In this document: positions 25,739 to 33,932 of the stretch, piece by piece
How positions within the stretch are numbered: the stretch's first letter is position 1
Layout of the letters: each line of letters starts with the position of its first letter
Assembly: GCA_002701845.1 (NCBI GenBank)
Contig: NZXG01000015.1
Location: 1-64,000 of the forward strand
Reading direction: 5' to 3'
Length of the DNA: 64,000 nt
Source of the DNA: Pseudomonadales bacterium
Lineage (GTDB): Bacteria > Pseudomonadota > Gammaproteobacteria > Pseudomonadales > Ketobacteraceae
Notes under the pieces: model-generated
Told to the model about the DNA's origin: nothing
Databases searched by the model: none
What the model saw: only the letters and a program-made list of their open reading frames with translations
Made by a program: the position numbers and the translations under genes

Positions 25739-26736
25739 CGGTTTGCATAGGGCGCCGCCAGTGGTTCCCCCACGAACACTCCCTGACCCGGCATTTTAAC
25801 ACTGCTCCAATAAGCACTAATCAGTGATTCCCCCGCTTCAATGCGGTGCATCAGCACTACCGGATTGGGGAACTTTTCCAGCATGTTGCAGGGTTCCGAT
25901 ACCGCGCCGTAACTGGCCGTTGCCCCGGCCTCCAACCAGCGTAACAGGCTCATCTGGTAACTGTCCGTCAGCATGCCCCCGGCGGAAGTTAAATGATCGG
26001 CAACCGCGCCTGGCAAGAAACGATTGGTTCCCAGATATGACACTCTGGAATCACCGATAAAATAGAACAACAGATTATCTTGAGAGGTGAGATAAGGTGC
26101 TCGCAGATGTGTTGTTGTGATACGGCTGGATTGATAGTTGCGAAACGCTCGGGCAAAACGCCTGGCTCTCAGGCTTCGGGCAGGATCAGGGGTTTCAACC
26201 AGGAACGCCTTGCCCCGCGGGTTGGATCCATCGGCGGTGATCCCACGGTCAATCAGTCGGAATACAGCCTGTTCCGAAACACCGGCCAGCATCATGGAAG
26301 GCCTGATTTGGATGTCTCCCTGATGAGATTCGACAGTCTCGTAGAGCGGTGACTGGAACGTTGGTAAGCAGGCCTCCGGTTGATGACAAAGATCGCTACG
26401 GTGGCCAAATGTCAAAGCACTGGTTATGGAGCTACAACCGACACGATAAGGCCGGGTCCAGGTGATCGCATAAGCCCTGATGCGGTCGGTGGTATTGGCC
26501 TGAATCACCTTATAAAGCTGCGTAAAATCGTCGGGGGAAATCGCACTGTCATCACCAAAAAAGCTGACATAGATAATATTCTCAACCGGGATTTTACGCG
26601 CCTTGCGATAATAGTCACCTACCGCGACGCTCTGCGGATCCACCTCATTAATAATGACCGCAACCTGATTAGAGCGCAGGGCCGCCCAAGCGGGTGACCC
26701 CATGGCCATCATCAACGCACACCCAACAATAACCAA
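25732..26736 (-). CDS. TIGR03790-family exported protein
   Basis: A 334-residue protein resembling the TIGR03790 family, found beside exosortase loci and of unknown function. Seen are D-Y-Y-x-K-A-R-x-I-P near 42-51, the Y-A-I-T-W-T-x-P strand, F-Y-F-I-G, L-E-A-G-A-T-A-S-Y-G and V-G-E-P-L-A-x-P-Y at the end. A signal peptide is present, but the only standard start is TTG 26736, which leaves no basic n-region. The open frame just upstream reads R-Q-L-I-A-R-L-N-L, so a non-standard start (ATA or ATT) inside the end of the previous gene would give a better signal peptide. It is the last gene of the Wza-Wzz operon. Confidence 0.82.
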   Translation of the reverse strand: MVIVGCALMMAMGSPAWAALRSNQVAVIINEVDPQSVAVGDYYRKARKIPVENIIYVSFFGDDSAISPDDFTQLYKVIQANTTDRIRAYAITWTRPYRVGCSSITSALTFGHRSDLCHQPEACLPTFQSPLYETVESHQGDIQIRPSMMLAGVSEQAVFRLIDRGITADGSNPRGKAFLVETPDPARSLRARRFARAFRNYQSSRITTTHLRAPYLTSQDNLLFYFIGDSRVSYLGTNRFLPGAVADHLTSAGGMLTDSYQMSLLRWLEAGATASYGAVSEPCNMLEKFPNPVVLMHRIEAGESLISAYWSSVKMPGQGVFVGEPLAAPYANRH

Positions 26737-26753
26737 CAGATTAAGTCGCGCTA

Positions 26754-27497
26754 TTAACTGACGTTGTTGAATACCGTACCTAATACCGGTTTCTCCCCCA
26801 CCAGTTCGGCGATTCGCTTGATATCGGACCGTTTGGTCACTCCTTCCTCGATTACCAGCAATATGGCATCGTAATTGTCTGCGAATGCCAATGCATCATC
26901 CGATTCCAACAGTGGCGGCATATCATAGATGATGATCCGTTGTGCATAACGGGTCTTAAGTTCACCCACCAATGAGACCATATTGGGCGCAGCCAGCAGC
27001 TCGGAGGAGTCTTCAAATCGCTCTCTACCCGGCAATACCACCAGGCTTTCTATATTGGGAGTGAACAGCATGTCTTCTATTCTGGCGTTGTCCAGCGCGT
27101 AATCACTGAGCCCGAGAATCGGCGTGTAATTGAAATAACGATGGATGGAAGGGTTGCGAAAATCAAAGTCCGCCAATAGCACGGTGCGGTTCGGCTCCAA
27201 TGACACGCTGATGGCAAGATTAATGGCAGTCAAAGTCGCTCCCTGACCTGAACGCGCACTGACCACCGCCAGGCTGTTCCAGTTGTTCCGGGCCAGTTTT
27301 CGGATGACCTGGGTACGTAGCAGTTTATAGGATTTGATGACGGACCTGGAAGATGCCGGATTCAAAACCCGATGACGGTTTAGGTAGTCTTTTTCGACCT
27401 TATGAATCTGAGTAAAACGATAGCGAATCGGGTAAACCAGTTTGGTGGCCCCTTGCATGCTGTTTACAACCTGACTGTTACTCGTATTCACGTTCAT
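26754..27497 (-). CDS. CpsD/CapB-like tyrosine-kinase homologue with degenerate Walker A
   Basis: A 247-residue cytosolic P-loop protein of the bacterial tyrosine (BY) kinase family, the usual partner of Wzz in capsule and exopolysaccharide synthesis. The Walker A region reads S-A-R-S-G-Q-G-A-T (80-88); the essential Lys is Ala. The Walker A' Asp pair is kept (L-A-D-F-D-F-R, 108-114) and Walker B is kept (Y-D-M-P-P, about 191-195). The C-terminus ends in F-N-N-V-S with no Tyr cluster. It is therefore probably not an active autokinase but may still bind Wzz. ATG 27497, with GGTGAG upstream, was chosen over earlier starts inside the wzz gene. Confidence 0.85.
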   Translation of the reverse strand: MNVNTSNSQVVNSMQGATKLVYPIRYRFTQIHKVEKDYLNRHRVLNPASSRSVIKSYKLLRTQVIRKLARNNWNSLAVVSARSGQGATLTAINLAISVSLEPNRTVLLADFDFRNPSIHRYFNYTPILGLSDYALDNARIEDMLFTPNIESLVVLPGRERFEDSSELLAAPNMVSLVGELKTRYAQRIIIYDMPPLLESDDALAFADNYDAILLVIEEGVTKRSDIKRIAELVGEKPVLGTVFNNVS

Positions 27498-27507
27498 AAT
27501 ACTCACC

Positions 27508-29280
27508 TTAGCTGAGTTTGCGCAGTGCGACATACCAGAGTACATCGATGGGCATCCAGGTGAAATGAATGGTAGCCAGGGCAGCCAGGAATAAGACAAC
27601 GCAACCTGCTGCCAACCCGTATTTCAGCCGCTTCTCCGCCACCAACTCCTGTGGTGTGGTAATATGAGGAATAGACGCCAGGGGCGACTGCCCGAGAAAG
27701 CCGGCCACCGACGAAGGGCTGCGGAATGTCTGATCCAGCTGTTCAAGAGCCAGTACCGACAAACCCGCCGCCAGCAGCGCCAGCAATAGACCACCACTTG
27801 CGATCAGCAACCGGTTGGGCCGCACCGGTTTAACCGGCGTAAGCGGTGGCTCTATCAGGGTGAAGCGTTCGCCCTTGCTTTCCTGCTCAAGGGATTTTGC
27901 CATCCTGGCTTCAAGTTGTTTCGCCTTGAGTTCCTGATACTTACTGACGGTGTTTTCGTAATCCCGGGTTAACTCGCGATATTCTTTTTCCACCTTGGGA
28001 GCATCGACAATAGCGGTTTCCAGTTGATCCAGCTTTGCTTTTACCTGATCCCGGCTTTGCCGCAGCTGCCGCAATTCAACTTTTACCGTTTTCAGGGACG
28101 TAGCCAGCTGGACGTAAGCGGGATTGTCTGCATCATTCAGATCCTCGGTACTGTAATTGTCGAGACTGCCTGAGTCGAGGCGTTCCCGCAGAGCGGCGAG
28201 CTTGTTAACCAATTGCTTGACGTCAGGATGGGCATCGCCATAGCGGCTCCTGGCATCGGCCAGTTCCGCCTGGTAGATTTCAACTTGACGTTTCACGAAA
28301 CGGGACTCACTGGGGTAGTCGCCCTCCTCCAGCAATCGGTCCAACTCACGACGGGTCTTCACCACATCCGGATGATTCTCTGAATAAGTGGCCAGCAGGG
28401 TGATATAGCGGTTTTGCAGCAACCGGGCCCGGGCCGTGGGGGTCAATGTGGCTTCCTGGCCCGCGCCAACCACGGCGTTGGTGGGCTCCTGCTGCGACAG
28501 GCTGGATTCCAGGAAAATCCGGCGCTCTTCCAAGGTCCGGATCTGTCGGCTGATTTCAAAGTACTCCCGTTCAGTACGCTCCATCAGATTCATATTTAAA
28601 CTGGTTAATTCCGGCAGTTTACGGAGGTTCTTTTCCTTGAACTGCGCCAGCCGGGCTTCCAGGGCTTCACTTTGCTGCTGCAGACGCTGGACTTCGTCCG
28701 CCAGGAAAGCTTCAGCATCCTCTGCCATGGCTTGTCTGGTTTTGATATTTTCACTGAGAAACAGTGAGGTGAGTTCATTAGCCACTAATTGTGCGGTCTT
28801 TGGCGATTGATTTTCATAGCCTATTTTAAATGCAATAGTGGCTTCAACCGGTCGACCGGAGCGGGGATCCACCACCTCGGCACTGATCATGCGATGACTG
28901 ATATCCTTGCGCATCTCATCCACCACCCACTCCAGTGGTTCCTCTTCCCGCTCCTCCTCATACAGATCGTATTTTTTTATTAATTCAACCAGTTTGGAAT
29001 AGGTCATAACCCGCTGGATGATCATTTGTATCCGTTGGGCTGCAAAACTGGTGACCGTTGACCGCACCAGCTCCCGGGGAATCTCCTGCTGCTCAATCAG
29101 AATCGTCGATTCCGAGCGGTAACTGGGAGGCGCCAGTAGCGCATAAGCAATGCTGATACCGGCCACAATCATCCCGACAACAACGGCTGCTTTCCACCGC
29201 CGTTTGAAGATAGAGATAATATCGTCTAGCGAGATTTTCTTGTCGGAGTGCGATTCCAATTCAATTGATCCTCTGCCCAT
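27508..29280 (-). CDS. Wzz/GumC-type chain-length protein
   Basis: A 590-residue inner-membrane polysaccharide co-polymerase. The N-terminal Wzz domain has a helix at about 33-55, then A-P-P-S-Y-R-S-E-S-T-I. A long periplasmic coiled-coil and GNVR region (about 190-470) follows. Near the C-terminus are the Pro-rich P-P-L-T-P-V-K-P-V-R-P-N-R-L and a second helix (about 495-518), then a third hydrophobic segment near 560-578. It controls chain length or export together with the kinase-like protein encoded 10 bases downstream and the Wza-type protein. Length fits the long exosortase-associated type. Confidence 0.9.
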   Translation of the reverse strand: MGRGSIELESHSDKKISLDDIISIFKRRWKAAVVVGMIVAGISIAYALLAPPSYRSESTILIEQQEIPRELVRSTVTSFAAQRIQMIIQRVMTYSKLVELIKKYDLYEEEREEEPLEWVVDEMRKDISHRMISAEVVDPRSGRPVEATIAFKIGYENQSPKTAQLVANELTSLFLSENIKTRQAMAEDAEAFLADEVQRLQQQSEALEARLAQFKEKNLRKLPELTSLNMNLMERTEREYFEISRQIRTLEERRIFLESSLSQQEPTNAVVGAGQEATLTPTARARLLQNRYITLLATYSENHPDVVKTRRELDRLLEEGDYPSESRFVKRQVEIYQAELADARSRYGDAHPDVKQLVNKLAALRERLDSGSLDNYSTEDLNDADNPAYVQLATSLKTVKVELRQLRQSRDQVKAKLDQLETAIVDAPKVEKEYRELTRDYENTVSKYQELKAKQLEARMAKSLEQESKGERFTLIEPPLTPVKPVRPNRLLIASGGLLLALLAAGLSVLALEQLDQTFRSPSSVAGFLGQSPLASIPHITTPQELVAEKRLKYGLAAGCVVLFLAALATIHFTWMPIDVLWYVALRKLS

Positions 29281-29307
29281 TGGTACAACTGCTGGCTGTG
29301 TAAACCC

Positions 29308-30528
29308 TTACCACTGCAACTCATCTAACAACCAGGTCACACTGACCTGAATTCGGTTGGACTCCGTATCTACATTATTACTGGTATAAGTGCGTTCCAA
29401 GTAACGATACTCCCCGCCAAGTTTAAGTTGGGGTGTTAGCGCCCATTCCGCACCGACGATCACGTACACGTTATCCAGATTATCGTCTGTATCCTGTTCC
29501 AGGTCACTGCGCTGTTGGCGTAAAAGAATCTCACCCGTGACTGTAAACTTCTTGGATAACCGAGCCTCACTACCCAACGCCAGACTTCTATATTCAATTA
29601 CCGACCCTACAGAGTTCGGCGACAGCCTCCGGTTCAGCTTGATCCAACCAAGGGAGGTTTCGCCACCGTAACGGAGATTGACGTCTGCCACTACGCCATT
29701 GCCTTCTTCCTCGTATGGCACAAACACATCTCCAAACAGTGTACGTATTACATATTGACCTTCGTAATCGGTTTGGCGATAACCGACACTGACATCATAA
29801 GTAAGACGCTCACTAACCGAACCCCTCAGACCCAACGACGCGCTGGTGCTCTGAGTATTATCAAAGAACAGTTGGCCGTTGAACACCAGCGACCTGGGCT
29901 CAAAATCCTGGTAATCAACACGGTCCATGGCCGCACTCAGGTACATCCGATGCAACTCTGTCAAAGAATAGAAATATTGTACAACCGCGGTGTTATAGTC
30001 ATATTCCGTCAGCTCCCGTGAAAACTCATCGAACCTTAGCGCCTGATGATACAGCGTCACTCTTGAAAATTGGCGTTCCGATATTCCCATAGCCAGGGAT
30101 AAGTCAGCGGCCGCCCGGTCCCGCTCTACATTGACCGTTGTCGGACCGCTGGTTAACGCCTCATCAGTCAGCGTGGTATCTCTAATAAAACTGAGGTTAC
30201 CGGAGAGTTCTAGACGACGATATTTTCGCGCCCCTTTGATGGTCAACTTGGCATAGTCATTCTCCTCATCCAGAGGCTGACTTAAATACTCATCCTGCAC
30301 CAGAGCGTCTATCTGCCAGTCTGACCGCTCGGTGTGACGTTTATAGTTGACTCCGACGCGGGCCAGTGCTCCAACCACATCATTCCGAAAAGCCGTACGC
30401 AGACCATAATTATCATCCGCCGAGAGCCCGGCTGCGATGCGCATTTGCAACCTGTTGTCACCTGCCGCCACCAAATTAGCGAACAACAGGAGCCATACAG
30501 CCAATGCTGTTGTCTTGTACCCGAACAC
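29308..30528 (-). CDS. Outer-membrane beta-barrel protein of the EPS operon
   Basis: About 406 residues from GTG 30528. Signal peptide at about 1-22 (Y-K-T-T-A-L-A-V-W-L-L-L-F-A-N-L-V-A-A-G), then alternating hydrophobic/polar strands with many aromatic ends, such as L-G-G-E-Y-R-Y-L-E-R-T-Y, and a terminal strand ending L-D-E-L-Q-W. This fits the outer-membrane barrels (BBP2-like) that accompany Wza and Wzz in exosortase loci and may form the polymer exit channel. GTG 30555 is the longer alternative, but GTG 30528 begins one base after the stop of the Wza gene and leaves a good signal peptide. Confidence 0.78.
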   Translation of the reverse strand: MFGYKTTALAVWLLLFANLVAAGDNRLQMRIAAGLSADDNYGLRTAFRNDVVGALARVGVNYKRHTERSDWQIDALVQDEYLSQPLDEENDYAKLTIKGARKYRRLELSGNLSFIRDTTLTDEALTSGPTTVNVERDRAAADLSLAMGISERQFSRVTLYHQALRFDEFSRELTEYDYNTAVVQYFYSLTELHRMYLSAAMDRVDYQDFEPRSLVFNGQLFFDNTQSTSASLGLRGSVSERLTYDVSVGYRQTDYEGQYVIRTLFGDVFVPYEEEGNGVVADVNLRYGGETSLGWIKLNRRLSPNSVGSVIEYRSLALGSEARLSKKFTVTGEILLRQQRSDLEQDTDDNLDNVYVIVGAEWALTPQLKLGGEYRYLERTYTSNNVDTESNRIQVSVTWLLDELQW

Positions 30529-30529
30529 C

Positions 30530-31096
30530 TCAGGGCACCAGAACCACGTCACCACTCATTAATTCAATGTTCTGCGCCAGGTCCTTACCGTCTTCCATAT
30601 CGCCATAGCGAAACGGAATTGCTGTAGGCGCATCCTGGCGGATTACCAGAATATCATTGCGGTCTGCATAGGGCGTCATCCCCCCTGCCATACTGATTGC
30701 CTGCAGCACAGAGGTGGGCCCAAGCATGGCATACTGGCCGGGGCGATTGACCTTACCCACCACGTAATACATATTCCCTGCCGCCTTTAGCAACGCCACG
30801 TTCACTGACGGCTCGGGGATATACGCAGACAGCTTATCAATTATTTCCTGCCGCAACTCCCCAATGCTTTTGTTGTGGGTGCTGATCTGTCCCACCAGGG
30901 GAAACGCGATATCTCCATCCGGTGAAATCAGCAGTTCTTTGGACAGCTCTGGCTCTTTCCAAACCGACACTTCCAGGACATCACCCGGCTGTAAACGATA
31001 TCCTGAAGGTTGTTTCTCTTGCGCAGTGGCAACAGCGGTAAAACAGGCCAGTACTACACCCAGCACAAGCACGGTTATTTTCAGCAAATGCAGCAT
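30530..31096 (-). CDS. Wza-type polysaccharide export protein
   Basis: A 188-residue exported protein. Signal peptide at about 1-25, then a Poly_export domain (Y-R-L-Q-P-G-D-V-L-E-V-S-V-W-K-E-P-E-L, about 33-51; D-G-D-I-A-F-P-L-V-G) and one SLBB-type domain (V-G-K-V-N-R-P-G-Q-Y, about 111-120). It lacks the C-terminal membrane helix of full Wza and is short, as in exosortase loci. No lipobox Cys is seen at the cleavage site. First gene of the operon; the next gene starts one base after its stop. Confidence 0.9.
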   Translation of the reverse strand: MLHLLKITVLVLGVVLACFTAVATAQEKQPSGYRLQPGDVLEVSVWKEPELSKELLISPDGDIAFPLVGQISTHNKSIGELRQEIIDKLSAYIPEPSVNVALLKAAGNMYYVVGKVNRPGQYAMLGPTSVLQAISMAGGMTPYADRNDILVIRQDAPTAIPFRYGDMEDGKDLAQNIELMSGDVVLVP

Positions 31097-31185
31097 AACG
31101 GTTTTTCAATATGAATCACTCAGGATCGCTTACTGTAACCGCTAAACATGAAGCTTTTATTTCTTTTATCTTGCAGATAAAAATA

Positions 31186-31216
31186 CAAAGGCCGGACTCA
31201 GAGAGTCCGGCCTTTG
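31186..31216 (-). terminator. Hairpin terminator after the VPLPA-CTERM gene
   Basis: A perfect 13-base stem (CAAAGGCCGGACT / AGTCCGGCCTTTG) with a five-base loop, 15 bases past the stop of the VPLPA-CTERM gene, followed on the minus strand by TATTTTTAT. It insulates that gene from the wza operon. Confidence 0.85.
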
Positions 31217-31230
31217 TTCACAGCTAAGGG

Positions 31231-31830
31231 TTAAACCAGTGCGTCGCGCTTGATCCAGGCCATGCCGAGCAGAGCACTCAAAAACAGCACCGCGGCGCCG
31301 GGTAGGGGTACGTTGGTGCCATCCAGGTAGTCCAGTTCAATGCCGTACAGACCCAATGCGGATTGGGTGGCTCCCTGGGCAAATATTGAAAGATAGTAGG
31401 AATCCTGATTTCCGATATTAAATGTGATGCTGTCCTGGGCCATATCCGTGAGGATGAGTTCCGCCACGGACTGACTGGCGGTGGTTAAGGCAGCGCCCAG
31501 CCGCTCAAAGGGATCGAAAAATTCAAAGTCCGTGAGCGTCAGTTGATATTCCCCCAGTGCCAGATCCTCCAAAGCCACAACACTATAGGAAGAACCCTCC
31601 ACTGCCTCAACGTTTTCGTAGACCATACCGGGGGATACCGCAGCGGCCTGGACACTGATACCGGATCCCGTGGTAATACTGATATCCCCGGCGTTACCGG
31701 CGTCCATTACGGACAGCGTGCCATAATCAATGGCTTGGTTATTGCTGGTTAACATGGCGCTGAAACCGGTGGTCGCTGACGCCAGCAGCGCCGTCGAAGC
31801 CAGCGAGACGAGTATTTTATTGAATGACAT
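31231..31830 (-). CDS. VPLPA-CTERM sorting-signal protein
   Basis: A 199-residue secreted protein of unknown function and a likely XrtD substrate. Signal peptide at about 1-25 (K-I-L-V-S-L-A-S-T-A-L-L-A-S-A). The C-terminus has V-P-L-P-G-A-A-V-L-F-L-S-A-L-L-G-M-A-W followed by I-K-R-D: the VPLPA motif (here VPLPG), a hydrophobic helix and a basic end. No recognised domain lies between. ATG 31830 has GGGAG eight bases upstream and overlaps the end of the regulator gene by 14 bases. A strong terminator follows. Confidence 0.88.
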   Translation of the reverse strand: MSFNKILVSLASTALLASATTGFSAMLTSNNQAIDYGTLSVMDAGNAGDISITTGSGISVQAAAVSPGMVYENVEAVEGSSYSVVALEDLALGEYQLTLTDFEFFDPFERLGAALTTASQSVAELILTDMAQDSITFNIGNQDSYYLSIFAQGATQSALGLYGIELDYLDGTNVPLPGAAVLFLSALLGMAWIKRDALV

Positions 31831-32359
31831 ACTTAGTTGCTCCCATGGTATTTAAGGTTTCCTTGTTTTCTGTTCCCTCTGACTCCGACCGCTGGTCATT
31901 GCCACATTGGCCCCGCTTTTCCCGGGCCGGAAACAGGTACTTATCAAAAAAATGCTGCTTGACGGGTTGCCTGTCCAGCTCTGCCAATCCTCCCTGCCGT
32001 TTATTAGCGATTCTGTGGCGGATATAGGGCGGTGTCGCCCCGGCTGCCACCAGTATCTCCAGATCCTCCTGATCCACTGCTGCCTCCTCTGACTGCAATC
32101 CGAAATTCACAATCCGATTCAGATCCGCGGCGTCCAGTTCCAGGTAATGACAAAGATCAGGGCCGCACTCCACCAATGCAGGCACCAGATCCACGCCTTT
32201 GCTACCGCCTTTGCGAAACGGCAATAACCGCTGCAGTGTTTGCTTAACAGTAAACCGCAACAGCGCCGACTCCTTTACGCCCAGCCGTTCTGAAATCTCT
32301 TTTATCTTTTCGATATCTGACTCATTCAACCGTAGTGAAACTGACTTTTTGATCCTCAT
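31817..32359 (-). CDS. Ribbon-helix-helix-like DNA-binding protein
   Basis: A 180-residue protein. The first 50 residues (K-K-S-V-S-L-R-L-N-E-S-D-I-E-K-I-K-E-I-S-E-R-L-G) match the beta-strand plus two-helix pattern of RHH/CopG-type repressors. The rest is unrecognised, and the last 60 residues are polar and probably disordered. It likely controls the VPLPA-CTERM gene that its 3' end overlaps by 14 bases, and perhaps itself. An A/T-rich upstream region holds candidate operators such as CATTT...AAATG near 32488. Confidence 0.72.
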   Translation of the reverse strand: MRIKKSVSLRLNESDIEKIKEISERLGVKESALLRFTVKQTLQRLLPFRKGGSKGVDLVPALVECGPDLCHYLELDAADLNRIVNFGLQSEEAAVDQEDLEILVAAGATPPYIRHRIANKRQGGLAELDRQPVKQHFFDKYLFPAREKRGQCGNDQRSESEGTENKETLNTMGATKYVIQ

Positions 32360-32666
32360 TGGCTGTCCCCCCCCAGGGTTGGTGTTTACCCGTTATTTAT
32401 AAGTGTCACAAGTATCCAAATCCGAGGACAAAGCGCAGACTTAAGGTAGCAAAATGCGGTGCGTTGTTGGTGAATATTCGAATACATTTCAATTACAAAT
32501 GAATGCACAGAATCTGACAACCAGATTTCGCAGTGAATGAGTCTGAGAAACGTCGACTGAAAGGGGTAAGTCTGTGACTGGCGGAATAATGGACAAAAAA
32601 AACCGCCTGACGGCGGTCTAATATCTGCGAAGTGTGTGTTTTGCGAAGGTTTTAGTGAAAACTGTA
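32360..32666. other. Intergenic region upstream of the RHH-like regulator
   Basis: No gene seen. It contains the terminator at 32594-32618 for the adhesin operon and, closer to the regulator, AT-rich sequence with small inverted repeats (TATTCGAATA; CATTT...AAATG) that may be the regulator's promoter and operator. Confidence 0.4.
32594..32618 (-). terminator. Rho-independent terminator of the adhesin/TonB operon
   Basis: On the minus strand, GACCGCCGTCAGGCGGTT forms a six-base GC-rich stem with a four-base loop, followed directly by eight T's. It lies about 50 bases after the stop of the last gene (32667) of the minus-strand operon. Confidence 0.88.
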
Positions 32667-33260
32667 TTAGTTGTTTGCTGAGGGCGTCTCCTGAGTGGAG
32701 TCCTTCACCAGAAGATCTTCGTTCTTGAACTGATAAGTTTGGATAAGATTCTCTATTTCAACCTGTTTGATTCCGGTAAAGGGCTCGTTTTTTGCCAGCA
32801 AATCCCAGAACCCTTTGTCCTCATATTTTCCCAACAGCTCCTGGTTGACTCCGTATAAGGCAAGGTTATCTGTCTTGCATTGTTGAAACTGCTGTGACGC
32901 CTGCGCCAACTTATCACTGAGTTCGGTGGATTTGGCCTGTTCCTGGCGATAGGAATCCAGCAGCTCGACGTAATTGGCTCGCAATTCGGTGAACTTCTGC
33001 TGATACATATCAAGCTTATTGCTGAGTTTATCGGAGGTGGATTCTTCGGCGGCAATTTTCCTGGCAGTCTGCTCCTTCAACTGCTTTATCTCTTGCTCCA
33101 GCTGGGCTACCTTCCCGGACAGTTCCTGCTTTTCCTGGGTTGCCTGACGCAACATGTATTGCGCCTTCGCCAGCGCGTTCTGTAGGTCTTTAGTGTTGGC
33201 AATCGCCACTCCCGGCGCGATGACCAAGCATACCACCATGGACAAGAGGTACTTATTCAT
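32667..33260 (-). CDS. Periplasmic coiled-coil protein of the TonB/adhesin operon
   Basis: A 197-residue exported protein. Signal peptide at about 1-21 (ending V-A-I-A-N), then a long, nearly continuous coiled coil at about 25-140 (heptads such as L-S-G-K-V-A-Q-L-E-Q-E-I-K-Q-L-K-E-Q), and a short C-terminal region. ATG 33260, preceded by GGGGAG, was chosen over an upstream start. No family is recognised. As the last gene after the porin and lipoprotein, it could be a periplasmic spacer or scaffold between the inner-membrane Exb complex and the outer membrane (inference). Confidence 0.8.
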   Translation of the reverse strand: MNKYLLSMVVCLVIAPGVAIANTKDLQNALAKAQYMLRQATQEKQELSGKVAQLEQEIKQLKEQTARKIAAEESTSDKLSNKLDMYQQKFTELRANYVELLDSYRQEQAKSTELSDKLAQASQQFQQCKTDNLALYGVNQELLGKYEDKGFWDLLAKNEPFTGIKQVEIENLIQTYQFKNEDLLVKDSTQETPSANN

Positions 33261-33340
33261 AATGCTCCCCGGTGCTGACGGCATAAAACGAATCCGGCCG
33301 AATCCCTTAACTCCTCGCTGCACACTAACGCCCGGATGTT

Positions 33341-33916
33341 TCAGTTTTTTGACAGTCGTTGTTTGATGTTACAGGCCACTCCCAGCACGCCCTCCACATA
33401 GGCTTTGGGCTGGTCAAATTTTGACTCATCGTAGAAAAATTCTCTGATCTTACCGTCACCGGAATCAAGCAGCTTGACAGTGTGTTCGTAGGCCATGCAA
33501 CCCTGATCAAATTCCGCAGCACGAAAATAGGTCAGGGCCTTGCCATAACTGGCATTTGCCTCCAGCCAGTCCTCATTCAGCTTATGGTACTGATGTTCCG
33601 CCGCAGCAAAATACGATTCGGCCAACCGATAATTCACGGGATCCTGCTGATCCGCACGCATCACAATGTAATGCGCCATACCCAGTAAGTAATTCAAATC
33701 CCCTAACGCCAGGGGGTTGTCCTCCTGCTCCAAGGTAGACCGGATCTGCCGGACCAGTTCGGGGTCGGGGCGTTGACCCTCCTCCACTTGCCGGCGTAAC
33801 TGCGCCAGTTGATCAAACACCACGCCCTGGCGTTCCAGACTGTATTCCGAATTCGGTTGCAGCACCGAACAGGATGCGATCAGAGTAATGAAAGCCATGC
33901 CGATGATATGCTTCAT
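33341..33916 (-). CDS. Small TPR-like lipoprotein
   Basis: A 191-residue lipoprotein; the signal peptide ends L-I-A-S-C (Cys about 16). Helical repeats at about 65-160 (e.g. A-L-G-D-L-N-Y-L-L-G-M-A-H-Y, A-E-S-Y-F-A-A-A-E-H-Q-Y, A-S-Y-G-K-A-L-T-Y-F-R-A-A) suggest TPR-type packing. ATG 33916 with GGGA upstream fits better than starts inside the porin gene. The position between porin and coiled-coil genes suggests an outer-membrane accessory subunit. Confidence 0.8.
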   Translation of the reverse strand: MKHIIGMAFITLIASCSVLQPNSEYSLERQGVVFDQLAQLRRQVEEGQRPDPELVRQIRSTLEQEDNPLALGDLNYLLGMAHYIVMRADQQDPVNYRLAESYFAAAEHQYHKLNEDWLEANASYGKALTYFRAAEFDQGCMAYEHTVKLLDSGDGKIREFFYDESKFDQPKAYVEGVLGVACNIKQRLSKN

Positions 33917-33932
33917 AACATTCCCACTCCGG

